55,219 nt of DNA from Deltaproteobacteria bacterium. GTDB lineage: Bacteria; Myxococcota; UBA727; VGSZ01. The stretch spans positions 1 to 55,219 of the forward strand of contig JADZDP010000057.1 of NCBI GenBank assembly GCA_020850995.1, given 5' to 3'. The notes below the pieces were generated by a model, which saw only the letters and a list, made by a program, of their open reading frames with translations, ran no database searches and was not told where the DNA came from. Shown one piece after another: positions 9,345 to 17,983 of the stretch. Each line of letters starts with the position of its first letter. The stretch's first letter is position 1. Position numbers and translations under genes: made by a program.

Positions 9345-10322
9345 CTACTTCTTCTCGTCGGGGGCTGGTGCGGCCTCGTCGAACTCCGCCGGGTCGGCGC
9401 CCTGCTCCTTCAGGTCCTCGTCGTTGAGGGGCTGGACCTCCTTGTCGTCCCATTGGCCCCCCGGCGGGCCCTTCCACGAGCCGTCGATCTTCACGTGCTT
9501 CCATTCGATCTCGACGGGCACCATGGTGCCGCCCAGGGTGCGCAGGTTGCCCGTGAGGGTGATGTTGGCGCGGTCGGTGCGCGAGTCGAACATGGGCACG
9601 CCCTGGTAGTAGCCGGCGGCGACGCCGATGGGCCATTCGGGGAACCACTCCCAGGTCTTGTCGAGCAGCACGTAGGGCATGGCGGGCGACAGGTTCATCG
9701 TCACCACCGTGCGCTTGGGCTGACCCTTGCGCTTGCCGCTGGTCTCGAGCTCGGCGAAGTGGAGCACGTTCTTGATCTCGATGTTCGCGAGCTGCAGCTG
9801 CTCCTTGGTGGGCACGCCCCAGATGAGGACCTCCCAGCGCAGCCCCTCTTGCCCGCCCTCCACGGCGCGCTTGATGGACACCACATCGAATCGAATACCG
9901 CCGCTATTCCCAGTGAGAACAGGCTTATATGCGCCATCCTTCAAGTAGTTGTTGAAGATGTCCTTGGCGTAGTCGTAGCGGACGCGGTACTCGGCGGTCT
10001 TCGCCTTGTCCTTCTCGCCGGCCTTGGCCTTGGCCTCCATCTCGTCGATGAACTGGTCGGCCTTGAGCCGCGTCGGGTACTTCTTCCGAAGCGCCTCGAT
10101 GCCCTCCATGTTCTTGCGCACCACCTGCTGCCGGTCGTAGCCCACCTTGTCGTTTGGGCTGTTGACGATCAGGTTCACCTGGCGCAGCACATCGAGCTGC
10201 AAGTCACGCAGCGCCGCGTGCATCTCGGCGTCTTCGGCACGGTCTTGCGTCGAGATGATGAGGAAGATGGCGCCGGCCGCGATGGCGCCGATGGCGAGGG
10301 CGAAGGCGAGCAGGTTCTTCAC
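9345..10322 (-). CDS. Membrane-anchored protein of unknown function
   Basis: A 325-residue protein with one N-terminal transmembrane helix (LAFALAIGAIAAGAIFLIIS) and a long hydrophilic region beyond it, presumably periplasmic. Residues ~20-125 are rich in Lys/Glu/Arg and probably helical; the middle (GIRFDVVSIKRAVEGGQEGL) and the segment PYVLLDKTWEWFPEWPIGVA look globular. The tail is acidic (DEDLKEQGADPAEFDEAAPA). It heads an operon running through the small helical protein, the SPOR-like lipoprotein and pgsA. The topology resembles a cytoskeleton or divisome accessory protein, but that is speculative. Confidence 0.65.
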   Translation of the reverse strand: MKNLLAFALAIGAIAAGAIFLIISTQDRAEDAEMHAALRDLQLDVLRQVNLIVNSPNDKVGYDRQQVVRKNMEGIEALRKKYPTRLKADQFIDEMEAKAKAGEKDKAKTAEYRVRYDYAKDIFNNYLKDGAYKPVLTGNSGGIRFDVVSIKRAVEGGQEGLRWEVLIWGVPTKEQLQLANIEIKNVLHFAELETSGKRKGQPKRTVVTMNLSPAMPYVLLDKTWEWFPEWPIGVAAGYYQGVPMFDSRTDRANITLTGNLRTLGGTMVPVEIEWKHVKIDGSWKGPPGGQWDDKEVQPLNDEDLKEQGADPAEFDEAAPAPDEKK

Positions 10323-10403
10323 GTCCGTCTCCGGGCTGCAGGGTCAGCACCCTACGTTGAAAGGGCGCGCACGCTCAAGGGAACTCAGGCGATCATCCGT
10401 TGG

Positions 10404-11138
10404 TCAGGCGATGAAGGTGCGGAGCTCGAGGAGCTCCTTGTTGGACAGCGTGCGGTAGTCGCCGGGTCTGAGGCCCTCGGTGGTGAGGGATCCGAAGCGC
10501 GTGCGCACCAGCTTCAAGACCGGGTGCTGGATGCGCCAGAACATGCGCTTGATGAGGCGATTGCGGCCCTCGGTGACCGTGATCTCGACCCAGGTGTTGA
10601 CCTTGGCCTTCTGCACCACCTCGACGTGCGCAGGCTTGGTGGCGCCGTCTTCGAGGTAGATGCCCCGTCGCAGCTTGTCGAGCTTGTCCTCGGCGGGCGC
10701 GCCCTTCACCTTGGCCATATAGGTCTTCGGCACGTGGTAGCGCGGGTGGGTGAGCAGGTTGGCGAGCTCGCCGTCGTTGGTGAGCAAGAGCGCGCCCTCG
10801 GCGTCGTAGTCGAGGCGCCCCACCGGGTAGATGCGCGCCTGCGACGCGCCCACCACCAGGTCCATCACCGTGCGCCGCCCGCGGTCGTCCTTGGTGGTGG
10901 TGAGCACCGCTGGCGGCTTGTTGAGCAGGAAATAGACCTTCTCCTGCGCCTCGTGGGAGGTCACGGGCACGCGCCTGCCGTCGACGCGCACCACATCCTT
11001 GGCGGGATCGACCTTGGTGCCGAGTGCGGTCACGACCGCGTCGTTGACCCGCACCCGGCCCGCCACGATCATCTGCTCGGCTGCGCGCCGCGATGCCACG
11101 CCGGCCCGAGCCAAAGTCTTCTGCAGCCGCTCTTCCAT
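10404..11138 (-). CDS. rluB: 23S rRNA pseudouridine synthase, RsuA/RluB family
   Basis: Cytosolic enzyme isomerising uridine in 23S rRNA (position 2605 in E. coli RluB). Residues 1-60 are an S4 RNA-binding domain (ERLQKTLARAGVASRRAAEQ). The catalytic motif GRLDYDAEGALLLTNDGE lies at about 107-124, with Asp110 as the nucleophile. LLNKPPAVLTT and TYMAKVKG are further family motifs, and EGRNRLIKRMF is the C-terminal RluB/RsuA signature. At 244 residues it has the usual length. The following scpB-scpA pair on the same strand is a common genomic neighbour of rluB, which supports the call. Confidence 0.95.
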   Translation of the reverse strand: MEERLQKTLARAGVASRRAAEQMIVAGRVRVNDAVVTALGTKVDPAKDVVRVDGRRVPVTSHEAQEKVYFLLNKPPAVLTTTKDDRGRRTVMDLVVGASQARIYPVGRLDYDAEGALLLTNDGELANLLTHPRYHVPKTYMAKVKGAPAEDKLDKLRRGIYLEDGATKPAHVEVVQKAKVNTWVEITVTEGRNRLIKRMFWRIQHPVLKLVRTRFGSLTTEGLRPGDYRTLSNKELLELRTFIA

Positions 11139-11204
11139 CGTCCGCCCCTCGCTCCGACCTCACGTCGGTGCATGGTGCCGTTCTGCTGCCGTGCCGCGCT
11201 CCCG

Positions 11205-12332
11205 CTACCCCTCGCCACCCTCCCCCTCGGGTGGTGGCGGGGTGCCGCCTGGTTCTGCCGGCGCGGCCGTCGGCTCGACGGGCGTGGGCGCCGCCGCTGC
11301 CTCGGCCGCGCGCGGCGCCTCGCCGTCCTCGTCCTCGACCTTGAGGCCGAACACCAGGGCGCTGGCGCGCTTGGCGACGTCCTTGGCCTCGCCGAGCGCG
11401 CGCTCGAGCGCGTCGAGGGCCTCGTTGCTCTCGGCCTCGGTGGCCACCGACACGGCGCTGGCGGTGTCGGGGTTGAAGAGGTCCATGATGACGGCGGGGC
11501 GCTCGTCGTCTTCGGCCGGCGCCTCGACCACGCCGTGCTCGAGCTCGTGCAGCTCTTTGAGGGTGGGCAGGTCGTTCAGGCTCGCCATGCCGAAGAACTC
11601 GAGGAAGGTGCGCGTGGTGCCGTACAGGAGGGGGCGGCCGATCTCCTCGGCCTTGCCGAGCACGCGGATGAGCTTCTTGTCGAGCAGCGCCTTGACGGCG
11701 CCGGAGCTGTCGACGCCGCGGATCTCCTCGATCTGCGGCTTGGTGACCGGCTGCCGGTAGCTGACCACCGCCAGGGTCTCGAGGGCGGCACGGCTCAAAC
11801 GCTGCGGTCGGCCCACCAGCATGCGCCGCTGGTAGCGTGCGTTGGCAGCCACGGTGCGCAGGCACAGCCCCCCGTCGACCTCGAGCAGACGAAAGCCACG
11901 GCCCATGGGGCGCAGGGGATCGCCCCAGCGCTCGAGCAGCGTGGCGAAGGCGCGCTGCATGTCGGCCGTGGTGGGCGGCGGCCGCCCCTCCATGCCGTCC
12001 ATGCACTCGAGCTCGGCGGCGATGACCTCGCGCGCGCGCCCGGCTTGCAGGGGCTCCGTCGACGCGAACACCAAGGCCTCGATGGCCGAGAGCACCCAGT
12101 CCTCCACCTCGAAGCCGGAGGGCGGCTCCTCGCCCTGCTCCGGCGGGGCGGGCGAGGCCGCGGCGGGGCTGGGCGCGGCGTCGAGCGCGGCGTCGACCGG
12201 GACGGCGGGCGCCGCGGACGCGCCGTCGTCGGCGGCCTCGACCACGTCGTCGTCGGCGGCGGCGATCGCGTCCGTGGCCTCGATCGCGGGCGCTTCCTCG
12301 TCGCCGCTGGGGGTCACATCGTCGTCGATCAT
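11205..12332 (-). CDS. scpB: Segregation and condensation protein B
   Basis: Kleisin-interacting winged-helix subunit of the SMC-ScpAB complex that organises the chromosome. After an Ala/Asp-rich, probably disordered N-terminal extension of about 75 residues, the conserved region starts at EDWVLSAIEALVFASTEPLQ. It includes LSRAALETLAVVSYRQPVTK and IEEIRGVDSSGAVKALLDKK, the most diagnostic ScpB motifs, then LYGTTRTFLEFFG. At 375 residues it is long for the family (about 180-250) because of both low-complexity ends. The ATG overlaps the scpA stop as ATGA, so translation is coupled and equimolar production is likely. Confidence 0.95.
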   Translation of the reverse strand: MIDDDVTPSGDEEAPAIEATDAIAAADDDVVEAADDGASAAPAVPVDAALDAAPSPAAASPAPPEQGEEPPSGFEVEDWVLSAIEALVFASTEPLQAGRAREVIAAELECMDGMEGRPPPTTADMQRAFATLLERWGDPLRPMGRGFRLLEVDGGLCLRTVAANARYQRRMLVGRPQRLSRAALETLAVVSYRQPVTKPQIEEIRGVDSSGAVKALLDKKLIRVLGKAEEIGRPLLYGTTRTFLEFFGMASLNDLPTLKELHELEHGVVEAPAEDDERPAVIMDLFNPDTASAVSVATEAESNEALDALERALGEAKDVAKRASALVFGLKVEDEDGEAPRAAEAAAAPTPVEPTAAPAEPGGTPPPPEGEGGEG

Positions 12333-13387
12333 GGGGCTGCCTCGCTGCCGCCGGCGGGTGTCTCGCCGCCGGCTGCCGGGGTTTCGAATTCGTCCACGCC
12401 GGCCAGCGCGCGGCCGAGCGCCTCACCGTCGTCGGTGCGGAGGTTCTCGAGGATGGCGTGCACGTCGATAGTGCCGTCGTCGTGCTGGGAGATACGCAAG
12501 AGCCGCAGGCGCGTCATCTCGAGCACCGAGAGGAAGGTGACGATGATGTTGCGGCGCGTGCGCCCGCCAAAGTGATCGACCAGCGACGCGAAGCTCACGC
12601 CTTGCTCGCCCACCTGTTGCAGGTGGTCGACCAGCTCGTTGATGCGCGCGCCCACCGACAGGCGCTCGACCATCACCTCGTGGATCACCTGCTTCTGCTG
12701 CTTCTTCAGCATCAGATCGAGGGCACGGATGAGCTCGAAGACGTCGAAGTCTTCCAGGTTCAGCTCGGTCTTGACGTCGTCGGCCGGCAGGTCCACCGGC
12801 CCGTCGTAGGAGAGCGGCGCGCTCGGCCGCGCGAACACGTCGCGGCCGAGCTGCGGGAAGGCGTCGAGCCGCAGCGCCGCGTCCTTGAAGCGCTGGTACT
12901 CGAGCAGGCGACGCACCAGGTCTGCGCGGGGGTCGAGCTCGGGCGTGGGCTCCTTGGGCCGCTCGTCCCGCGGCAAGAGCATCTTCGACTTGATGTGCGC
13001 GAGCTGCGCCGCCATCACCAGGAACTCGCCGGCGACGTCGAGGTTGAGCTCGCGCATGTCGTCGAGCGCACGCATGTAGGCCGCGACGATGACCTTGATG
13101 GGGATGTCGAAGACGTCGAGGGCGTGCTTCTCGATGAGGTGGAGCAGCAGGTCGAGCGGCCCCTCGAACGGCGCGACCTCGACGCGCAGGGCGTCGGACT
13201 CGGGGCTCGGCACGTAGCCCGCCACGTCGCGCTCGCCGAAGTCGCCGCGGGCCTCGACGTAGAGCTCTTCGTTGCCGGCGCGGATCACCGGGCGCTCGCC
13301 GGCGGGCTCCGTGGCCTCCGCCAGCGGGAGCTCGTCGGGGTGCGCCTCGGCAGGCGCCGCCGCCGGCGCGGTCTCTTCGACCGTCAT
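12329..13387 (-). CDS. scpA: Segregation and condensation protein A
   Basis: Kleisin subunit of the bacterial condensin. The conserved N-terminal motif FEGPLDLLLHLIEKHALDVF follows about 80 residues of acidic/alanine-rich extension, and EFLVMAAQLAHIKSKMLLPR is the second hallmark. The C-terminal winged helix lies around SFASLVDHFGGRTRRNIIVT and FLSVLEMTRL. The start at 13387 has GGAG 4 bases before it; the frame is open 12 codons upstream without a better site. It is 352 residues against about 250-300 in the family, the excess being the flexible ends. It is coupled to scpB by a 4-bp overlap. Confidence 0.95.
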   Translation of the reverse strand: MTVEETAPAAAPAEAHPDELPLAEATEPAGERPVIRAGNEELYVEARGDFGERDVAGYVPSPESDALRVEVAPFEGPLDLLLHLIEKHALDVFDIPIKVIVAAYMRALDDMRELNLDVAGEFLVMAAQLAHIKSKMLLPRDERPKEPTPELDPRADLVRRLLEYQRFKDAALRLDAFPQLGRDVFARPSAPLSYDGPVDLPADDVKTELNLEDFDVFELIRALDLMLKKQQKQVIHEVMVERLSVGARINELVDHLQQVGEQGVSFASLVDHFGGRTRRNIIVTFLSVLEMTRLRLLRISQHDDGTIDVHAILENLRTDDGEALGRALAGVDEFETPAAGGETPAGGSEAAP

Positions 13388-13485
13388 AGGGCTCCGGGCC
13401 TCACGGCCGGGGATCGCTGCCACCGGAGTCGGATAGCCGCCTCGGTCGCCATCGGGAAGCGGGAACGCAGCGATTTCCGCCGGGA

Positions 13486-14181
13486 TCAGGCGACCACGCG
13501 CAGCACGAGCTCGATGGCGGCGCGCTGGATGGGGCCGAGCACGAAGCGGGCGCCGCCGAACACGAGGAGCAGCAAGAGCAGCCAGGAGAGCTGCGAGGCC
13601 ACCGCCTCGTACTTGGCCGCGGCCGGCCGCGGCAGCAGGCTCATCAGCACCTTGGAGCCGTCGAGCGGCGGTACCGGCAGCAAGTTGAACGCCGCGAGGC
13701 CGACGTTGAGCAAGATGAAGCCGAACACCAGCTGTGCGATGGAGCGGGGGTCGGCGAGCGAGGCGCCGCTCTTGACGAGGATCAACAACAGCACCGTGGT
13801 GACGATGGCCAGCACGATGTTCGACGCGGGCCCAGCAGCCGCCACCAGGAGCTCACCGGTGCGCATGGTGACGCGCTTGCCTCCAACCTGCCGCGAGAAG
13901 CGCACGGGGTTGTAGGGCGCCGGCTTGCCGGCCGCGAAGAAGGGGATGACGGCCGCGGCGGCCCCCCCCAGCGTCGACGAGATGACGAGGAAGGCCGGCA
14001 GCCCCACGGTCCAGATGGGATCGATGTGCGCCAGCGGGTTGAGCGTGAGGCGCCCCTGCTCTTCCCCGGTGCGGTCGCCGAGCCAGCGCGCCGCGGCCAC
14101 GTGGGCCCACTCGTGCACCGCGATGGCCAGGATGAGCGGCACCAAGGTCGTCGCCAGGTTGAGGATCAAGCTCTGGATCAT
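13486..14181 (-). CDS. Site-2 protease family (M50) membrane metalloprotease
   Basis: Integral membrane zinc protease of 231 residues. HEWAH at residues 23-27 is the HExxH zinc motif in the first helix, and PVPPLDGSKVL near residue 170 supplies the third ligand (Asp) within the typical N/D-P-x-x-DG pattern. GPASNIVLAI is the conserved central helix motif. Without PDZ or CBS domains it belongs to the minimal S2P group (like the B. subtilis YwhC group). Its substrate, presumably a membrane-bound regulator, is unknown. scpA starts 98 bp downstream, so the genes may share a transcript. Confidence 0.9.
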   Translation of the reverse strand: MIQSLILNLATTLVPLILAIAVHEWAHVAAARWLGDRTGEEQGRLTLNPLAHIDPIWTVGLPAFLVISSTLGGAAAAVIPFFAAGKPAPYNPVRFSRQVGGKRVTMRTGELLVAAAGPASNIVLAIVTTVLLLILVKSGASLADPRSIAQLVFGFILLNVGLAAFNLLPVPPLDGSKVLMSLLPRPAAAKYEAVASQLSWLLLLLLVFGGARFVLGPIQRAAIELVLRVVA

Positions 14182-14229
14182 GTGCCCCTCGAGGTGACAA
14201 CTCTTACGCTCGTCGCCAAGTGCGCCGAG

Positions 14230-15336
14230 CTACGCCGCCAACGCGCGACCGACGTGCTCGCGCACGAAGGCCCCGACGTCCTGGGTGCGCGCCGCGCCCC
14301 CGAGGTCTGGCGTGCGCGGACCCACGTCGACGCACGCGGTCACCGCGGCGTCGATGGCGCGCGCACCGCGCAACAAGCGCGGCGCAAGGGCGGCGTCCTT
14401 GGTGGCCAGGAATTCGAGCATGAGCGACGCGGTCCAGAACGCCGCCAAGGGGTTGGCGACGCCCTTGCCGGCGATGTCGGGGGCCGAGCCGTGCACGGGC
14501 TCGAACATGCCGATCTTGCCCGGGTGCACGTTGCCACTGGCGGCGAGGCCGAGGCCACCCATGAGGGCGGCGCCCAGGTCGGTGAGGATGTCGCCGAACA
14601 GGTTGTTGGCCACCACCACGTGGAAGCGCTCGGGCTTGCGCACCATCTCCATGGCGAGCACGTCGACGTAGAGGTGCTCGGCGGTGACGTCGGGGTAGTC
14701 GCCCTTGAGCTGATCGAAGGTGCGCTTCCACAGGCCGCCGCCGAAGCGCACGGCGTTGTGCTTGTCGGTCATGGTCAGCTTCTTCATGCCGTCGTGGCGC
14801 GGGCGGGCGCGCGCGGTGTCGAAGCCGTGGCGCAAGATGCGCTCGACTCCCTTGCGCGTGTTGATGCTCACGTCCTGCGCCACCTCGTCGGCCGTGCCTT
14901 GCTTGAAGGTACCGCCGAGCGCCACGTACAGGTCTTCGGTGTTCTCGCGGAACACCAGCATGTCGATCTCGGCGGGGCCCTTGCCCTTGAGCGGCGACAG
15001 GCGCTCGTGCAGGCACTTGCAGGGCCGGAAGTTGGCGTACAGGTCGAGGCCCTGGCGCATACCCAGCAGGATCTCTCGCCCATGCGCCATGTCGGGGATG
15101 CGCGGGTCGCCGAGGGCGCCGAAGTAGATGGCCGCGTAGTCGCGCGCCAGCTCCTCGAGCGCGCCCTTCGGCATGCCAACGCCCTCCTTGAGCCAGCGCT
15201 CGGCGCCCCAGTCCTTGTGGTCGAAGCTCAGCGAGAGGTCGAGCGCGCGGTCGACGTCGCGCACGAGGGTGCATCCCTCAGCGATGACCTCGGGTCCGAT
15301 GCCATCGCCCGCCACCACCGCGATCTTCAGCGCCAT
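14230..15336 (-). CDS. Isocitrate/isopropylmalate dehydrogenase family enzyme
   Basis: NAD(P)-dependent beta-decarboxylating dehydrogenase of 368 residues. It begins MALKIAVVAGDGIGPEVIAE and has VFRENTEDLY, TMTDKHNAVR, the family Asp pair in NNLFGDILTDLGAALMGGLG, and the cofactor region FEPVHGSAPDIAGKGVANPL. VFRENTEDLY resembles isocitrate, homoisocitrate and tartrate dehydrogenases more than LeuB, where the equivalent usually reads VVRELTGGIYFG, so the substrate is left open. GGAGG lies 4 bases before the ATG at 15336, fixing the start. No leucine or TCA neighbours are present to help. Confidence 0.88.
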   Translation of the reverse strand: MALKIAVVAGDGIGPEVIAEGCTLVRDVDRALDLSLSFDHKDWGAERWLKEGVGMPKGALEELARDYAAIYFGALGDPRIPDMAHGREILLGMRQGLDLYANFRPCKCLHERLSPLKGKGPAEIDMLVFRENTEDLYVALGGTFKQGTADEVAQDVSINTRKGVERILRHGFDTARARPRHDGMKKLTMTDKHNAVRFGGGLWKRTFDQLKGDYPDVTAEHLYVDVLAMEMVRKPERFHVVVANNLFGDILTDLGAALMGGLGLAASGNVHPGKIGMFEPVHGSAPDIAGKGVANPLAAFWTASLMLEFLATKDAALAPRLLRGARAIDAAVTACVDVGPRTPDLGGAARTQDVGAFVREHVGRALAA

Positions 15337-15416
15337 GTCGCCTCCACGACGTGGGCGCGTAGCAGAAGCCGTGTCGCCTTGCATCGACGGCAGGGGTGGG
15401 TTAGCAGTTGACACAT

Positions 15417-15490
15417 GGTCCCGTGCCCGAGTGGCTAGGGAGCGGTCTGCAAAACCGTCTACGCCGGTTCGATTCCGGCCGGGACCTCCA
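15417..15490 (+). tRNA. tRNA-Cys(GCA)
   Basis: A full cloverleaf can be drawn: acceptor stem GGTCCCG/CGGGACC, D arm with CCC/GGG, anticodon stem GCGGT/ACCGT with loop CTGCAAA (anticodon GCA), T arm GCCGG-TTCGATT-CCGGC, discriminator T, and encoded CCA at 15488-15490. Length is 74 nt. The gene is single, not in an operon. Confidence 0.97.
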
Positions 15491-15542
15491 GCACCTCACC
15501 GAGCGCGCTCGGCCGCGCCAGCGGCGCAGGACGCCATGGCAG

Positions 15543-15566
15543 AGGCGCGCCCCTAGGAGCGCGCCT
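15543..15566. terminator. Hairpin between tRNA-Cys and the repeat-peptide gene
   Basis: Perfect 8-bp stem AGGCGCGC / GCGCGCCT around an 8-nt loop, lying between two genes that converge. There is no long T-run, so this is a candidate bidirectional terminator only. Confidence 0.45.
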
Positions 15567-15587
15567 TGCCCAGCGTCGCGGCGTCGA

Positions 15588-16067
15588 TCAGATGCGCACG
15601 TCCGCGTCGTTGTCGACGTCGTTGCCCTTGCGCCCCGCCTTGCGCGTGGTGAACACGGGCGGCGACACGCCGACGTCACCGTCGCTGTCGATGTCGTTGC
15701 CCTTGCGCCCCGCCTTCATGGTGGTGATGGGGCCCGGCGACACGCCGACGTCACCGTCGCTGTCGATGTCGTTGCCCTTGACCCCCGCCTTCATGGTGGT
15801 GATGGGGCCCGGCGACACGCCGACGTCACCGTCGCTGTCGATGTCGTTGCCCTTGACCCCCGCCTTCATGGTCACCATGGGTGGCCCCGGAGGCCGCACG
15901 ATGGGGTTGGTGCTCGGCGGCAGTTGCCCGACGTCGCCGTCGCCGTCGACGTCGTTGCCCTTGCGCCCCGCCTTCTTGGTGGTGTGCACCGGCGCCTGCG
16001 CCTCGGCGCCCGAGGTCGACTCCATGAACTGCGAGTAGAACGGGCGCGCCTTGATCTTGACCTGCAT
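15588..16067 (-). CDS. Candidate multi-core graspetide (microviridin-like) precursor peptide
   Basis: A 159-residue repeat protein. The N-terminus MQVKIKARPFYSQFMES contains PFYSQFMES, close to the PFFARFLE leader motif bound by graspetide ATP-grasp ligases. Five repeats follow with the pattern T-x-K-A-G-[RV]-K-G-N-D-[IV]-D-x-D-[GA]-D-V, separated by Pro/Gly spacers (VSPGPI, QLPPSTNPIVRPPGPPM). Each has Thr and Lys donors ahead of a cluster of Asp acceptors, the arrangement for omega-ester/amide macrocycles. Repeats 2-4 share a 75-bp DNA period and are nearly identical. GGGAGG sits 5 bases before the ATG at 16067. No ATP-grasp ligase of the MdnC type is present nearby. The alternative is a DxDxDG calcium-binding repeat protein. 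Confidence 0.6.
   Translation of the reverse strand: MQVKIKARPFYSQFMESTSGAEAQAPVHTTKKAGRKGNDVDGDGDVGQLPPSTNPIVRPPGPPMVTMKAGVKGNDIDSDGDVGVSPGPITTMKAGVKGNDIDSDGDVGVSPGPITTMKAGRKGNDIDSDGDVGVSPPVFTTRKAGRKGNDVDNDADVRI
15661..15870. repeat. 75-bp tandem repeat, nearly three copies
   Basis: Units begin at 15661, 15736 and 15811 with GGCGACACGCCGACGTCACC. They are identical over most of their length; the third diverges after about 60 bases. They encode the central core repeats of the 15588-16067 gene, and their near-identity points to recent in-frame expansion by slippage or unequal crossing over. Confidence 0.9.
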
Positions 16068-16299
16068 GACTGCCTCCCTCGAAAAGCGAGCACCCCTGGT
16101 GGCGCGACATGCGCTCAAACACGACAAGTAGGTGCGCTCCAGACATCTCCGTTATCGGGATCCGCGGCAGGACGTTGTGTGACGCAGCGCAGAACCTACA
16201 GGTCCTGCATCGGTCAAGGATCCCAGTACGCCCGGTCGCCAGGTTGCGGGCGCGCGATGCCCCCCTGGCGGCGAGGGCGCTCAGCGCTAGGAGTCCGGG

Positions 16300-17979
16300 G
16301 TGGGCGCGAGCAAAGGCAGAGGGGGCGCGAGCGCTGGCGGGGTGTCACCCGCGGCGCTCGCCGCGCGCCTGCTCCTCTCCGAGGCCCAGCTCACGAGCAT
16401 CGTGGAGGTCTCGGCGGACGCCATCGTGGCCATGGACGAGAGCCAGCGCATCACGCTGTTCAACGTCGGCGCCGAGCGCATGTTTGGCTACGCGCGCGAC
16501 GAGGTGCTCGGGCAACCGCTCGACCTGCTCATCCCCGAGCGCATGCGCGCGGCCCACCACGCCGGCGTGGCGCGCTTCGCCGTGGGGGACGTGTCGGCGC
16601 GTCGCATGGGCGAGCTCGGTCGCCCGGTGCGCGGTCGCAGGAAGGACGGCGCGGAGATCGACGTCGATGTCGCCATCGCCAAGATCGACGTGGGCGGCGC
16701 GCGCACCTTCACGGCGACCCTGCGCGACGTCACCGCGCAGCGGCGCGCGGATCAGCAGCAACGCTTTCTGGCGGAGGCGGGCGCCCTGCTCTCGTCCACG
16801 CTCGACTTCGAAGAGACCTTGACGCAGGTGGCCGGGCTCGCCGTCCGCGAGCTCACCGACGTGTGCATCGTCGACGTCGTCGATGACGACGGTCAGCTGC
16901 GCCGGCTGCGTGCGGTGGCGCGCGACGCCTCGATGGCGTGGGCCTGCGATGTGCTCATGCGCGTGCAGCTCGGCCGCGATCGGCCGCACCTCGCGTCCGA
17001 GGCGGTGGCGTCGCGCCGCACCCTACTCATGACCCAGGTCGACGACGCGCTCCTGGTGCGCGTGGCGCAGAGCGACGAGCACCTGCGGGCGCTGCGCGCG
17101 CTGGGCTCGACGAGCGCGCTGGTGGTGCCGATGGTCGCGCGCGATCAGGTCGTGGGCACCATCGGCATGTTGGCGACCGGCGACGCGCGTCGCCTCGGCG
17201 TCCAGGACCAGGCGCTGGCGGAGGCGCTGGCGCTGCGAGCGGCCCAGGCCATCGACAACGCGCGCCTCTATCGCCTGGCGCAGCGGGCGCTGCACGCGCG
17301 CGACGAGGTGCTCGGCATCGTTGCGCACGATCTGCGCAACCCACTGAGCGCCGTGCTCATGCAAGCACAGCTGTTGGCGCCGCGCCTCGACGCCGCCGAC
17401 CAGCGCGCGCTCGCCTCGCTCGACGCGATTCGACGCGCGGTCCTGCGCATGAACCGGATGATCGAGGACCTGCTCGACGCCACTCGACTCGACGCGGGGC
17501 GATTGGCCGTGGACCGCGAGCAGCTCGCGCCCGCGCCGCTCGTCGCGGAGGTGGTCGACGCGCAAGGTCCCCTCGCTGCCGCCGCCGGCATCGAGCTGGG
17601 CTTGGTCTCCCCTGGCGACGTGCCCGCGGTGCTCGCTGACCGCAACCGCTTGCAGCAAGTGCTCGAGAACCTGATCGGCAACGCCATCAAGTTCACGGGG
17701 CACGGTGGCCGCGTCACGGTCACGCTCTCCTGCCCGGGCGACGAGGTGGTGTTCGCGGTGTCCGACAGCGGCGGTGGCATCGCCCCGGACGATCTGCCGC
17801 ACATCTTCGACCGGTTCTGGCAGGGACGCGCGCAAGACCGACGCGGCGCCGGGCTTGGCCTGCAGATCGCGAAGGGCCTGGTGGAGGCCCATGGCGGGCA
17901 CATGCACGTCGAGAGCGCAGTGGGCACGGGCACCACCTTCTGGTTCGCCATCCCGGTGGCGCCACCGCCGGCCAGCTGA
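16300..17979 (+). CDS. PAS-GAF sensor histidine kinase
   Basis: A cytosolic or peripheral sensor kinase of 559 residues with no evident transmembrane segment. A PAS domain (about 25-150: SADAIVAMDESQRITLFNVG, ERMFGY) is followed by a GAF domain (about 160-325, ending LALRAAQAIDNARLY). The HisKA domain has the phospho-acceptor His near 343 (AHDLRNPLSAVL) and the HATPase domain has N box ENLIGNAIKFT, G1 SDSGGGIAPDD and G2 GAGLGLQIAKGL. The start is GTG at 16300 with TAGGAG 5 bases ahead. No response regulator is adjacent, so it is an orphan kinase; the upstream neighbour runs divergently. Confidence 0.93.
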   Translation: MGASKGRGGASAGGVSPAALAARLLLSEAQLTSIVEVSADAIVAMDESQRITLFNVGAERMFGYARDEVLGQPLDLLIPERMRAAHHAGVARFAVGDVSARRMGELGRPVRGRRKDGAEIDVDVAIAKIDVGGARTFTATLRDVTAQRRADQQQRFLAEAGALLSSTLDFEETLTQVAGLAVRELTDVCIVDVVDDDGQLRRLRAVARDASMAWACDVLMRVQLGRDRPHLASEAVASRRTLLMTQVDDALLVRVAQSDEHLRALRALGSTSALVVPMVARDQVVGTIGMLATGDARRLGVQDQALAEALALRAAQAIDNARLYRLAQRALHARDEVLGIVAHDLRNPLSAVLMQAQLLAPRLDAADQRALASLDAIRRAVLRMNRMIEDLLDATRLDAGRLAVDREQLAPAPLVAEVVDAQGPLAAAAGIELGLVSPGDVPAVLADRNRLQQVLENLIGNAIKFTGHGGRVTVTLSCPGDEVVFAVSDSGGGIAPDDLPHIFDRFWQGRAQDRRGAGLGLQIAKGLVEAHGGHMHVESAVGTGTTFWFAIPVAPPPAS

Positions 17980-17983
17980 GGCA

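Noticed and set aside
9453..12575. A very long plus-strand open frame opposite rluB, scpB and neighbours
   Set aside because: The minus strand carries clear conserved families there; the long plus frame is a by-product of GC-rich codon use and lacks motifs.
14230..15336. Assigning leuB or icd to the dehydrogenase
   Set aside because: The substrate-specificity motif VFRENTEDLY is shared by several subfamilies and there are no leucine or TCA genes nearby, so the symbol was left empty.
15409..15414. TTGACA immediately before tRNA-Cys as a promoter
   Set aside because: It abuts the mature tRNA 5' end, so there is no room for a -10 element and start site.
15600..15980. CRISPR array suggested by regular repeats
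   Set aside because: The repeats are directly adjacent 75-bp coding units with no unique spacers and lie in one open frame.
15408..16886. An open frame starting within tRNA-Cys
   Set aside because: Its first residues are just the tRNA read as protein, and the rest runs antisense to the repeat peptide and out of frame with the histidine kinase.
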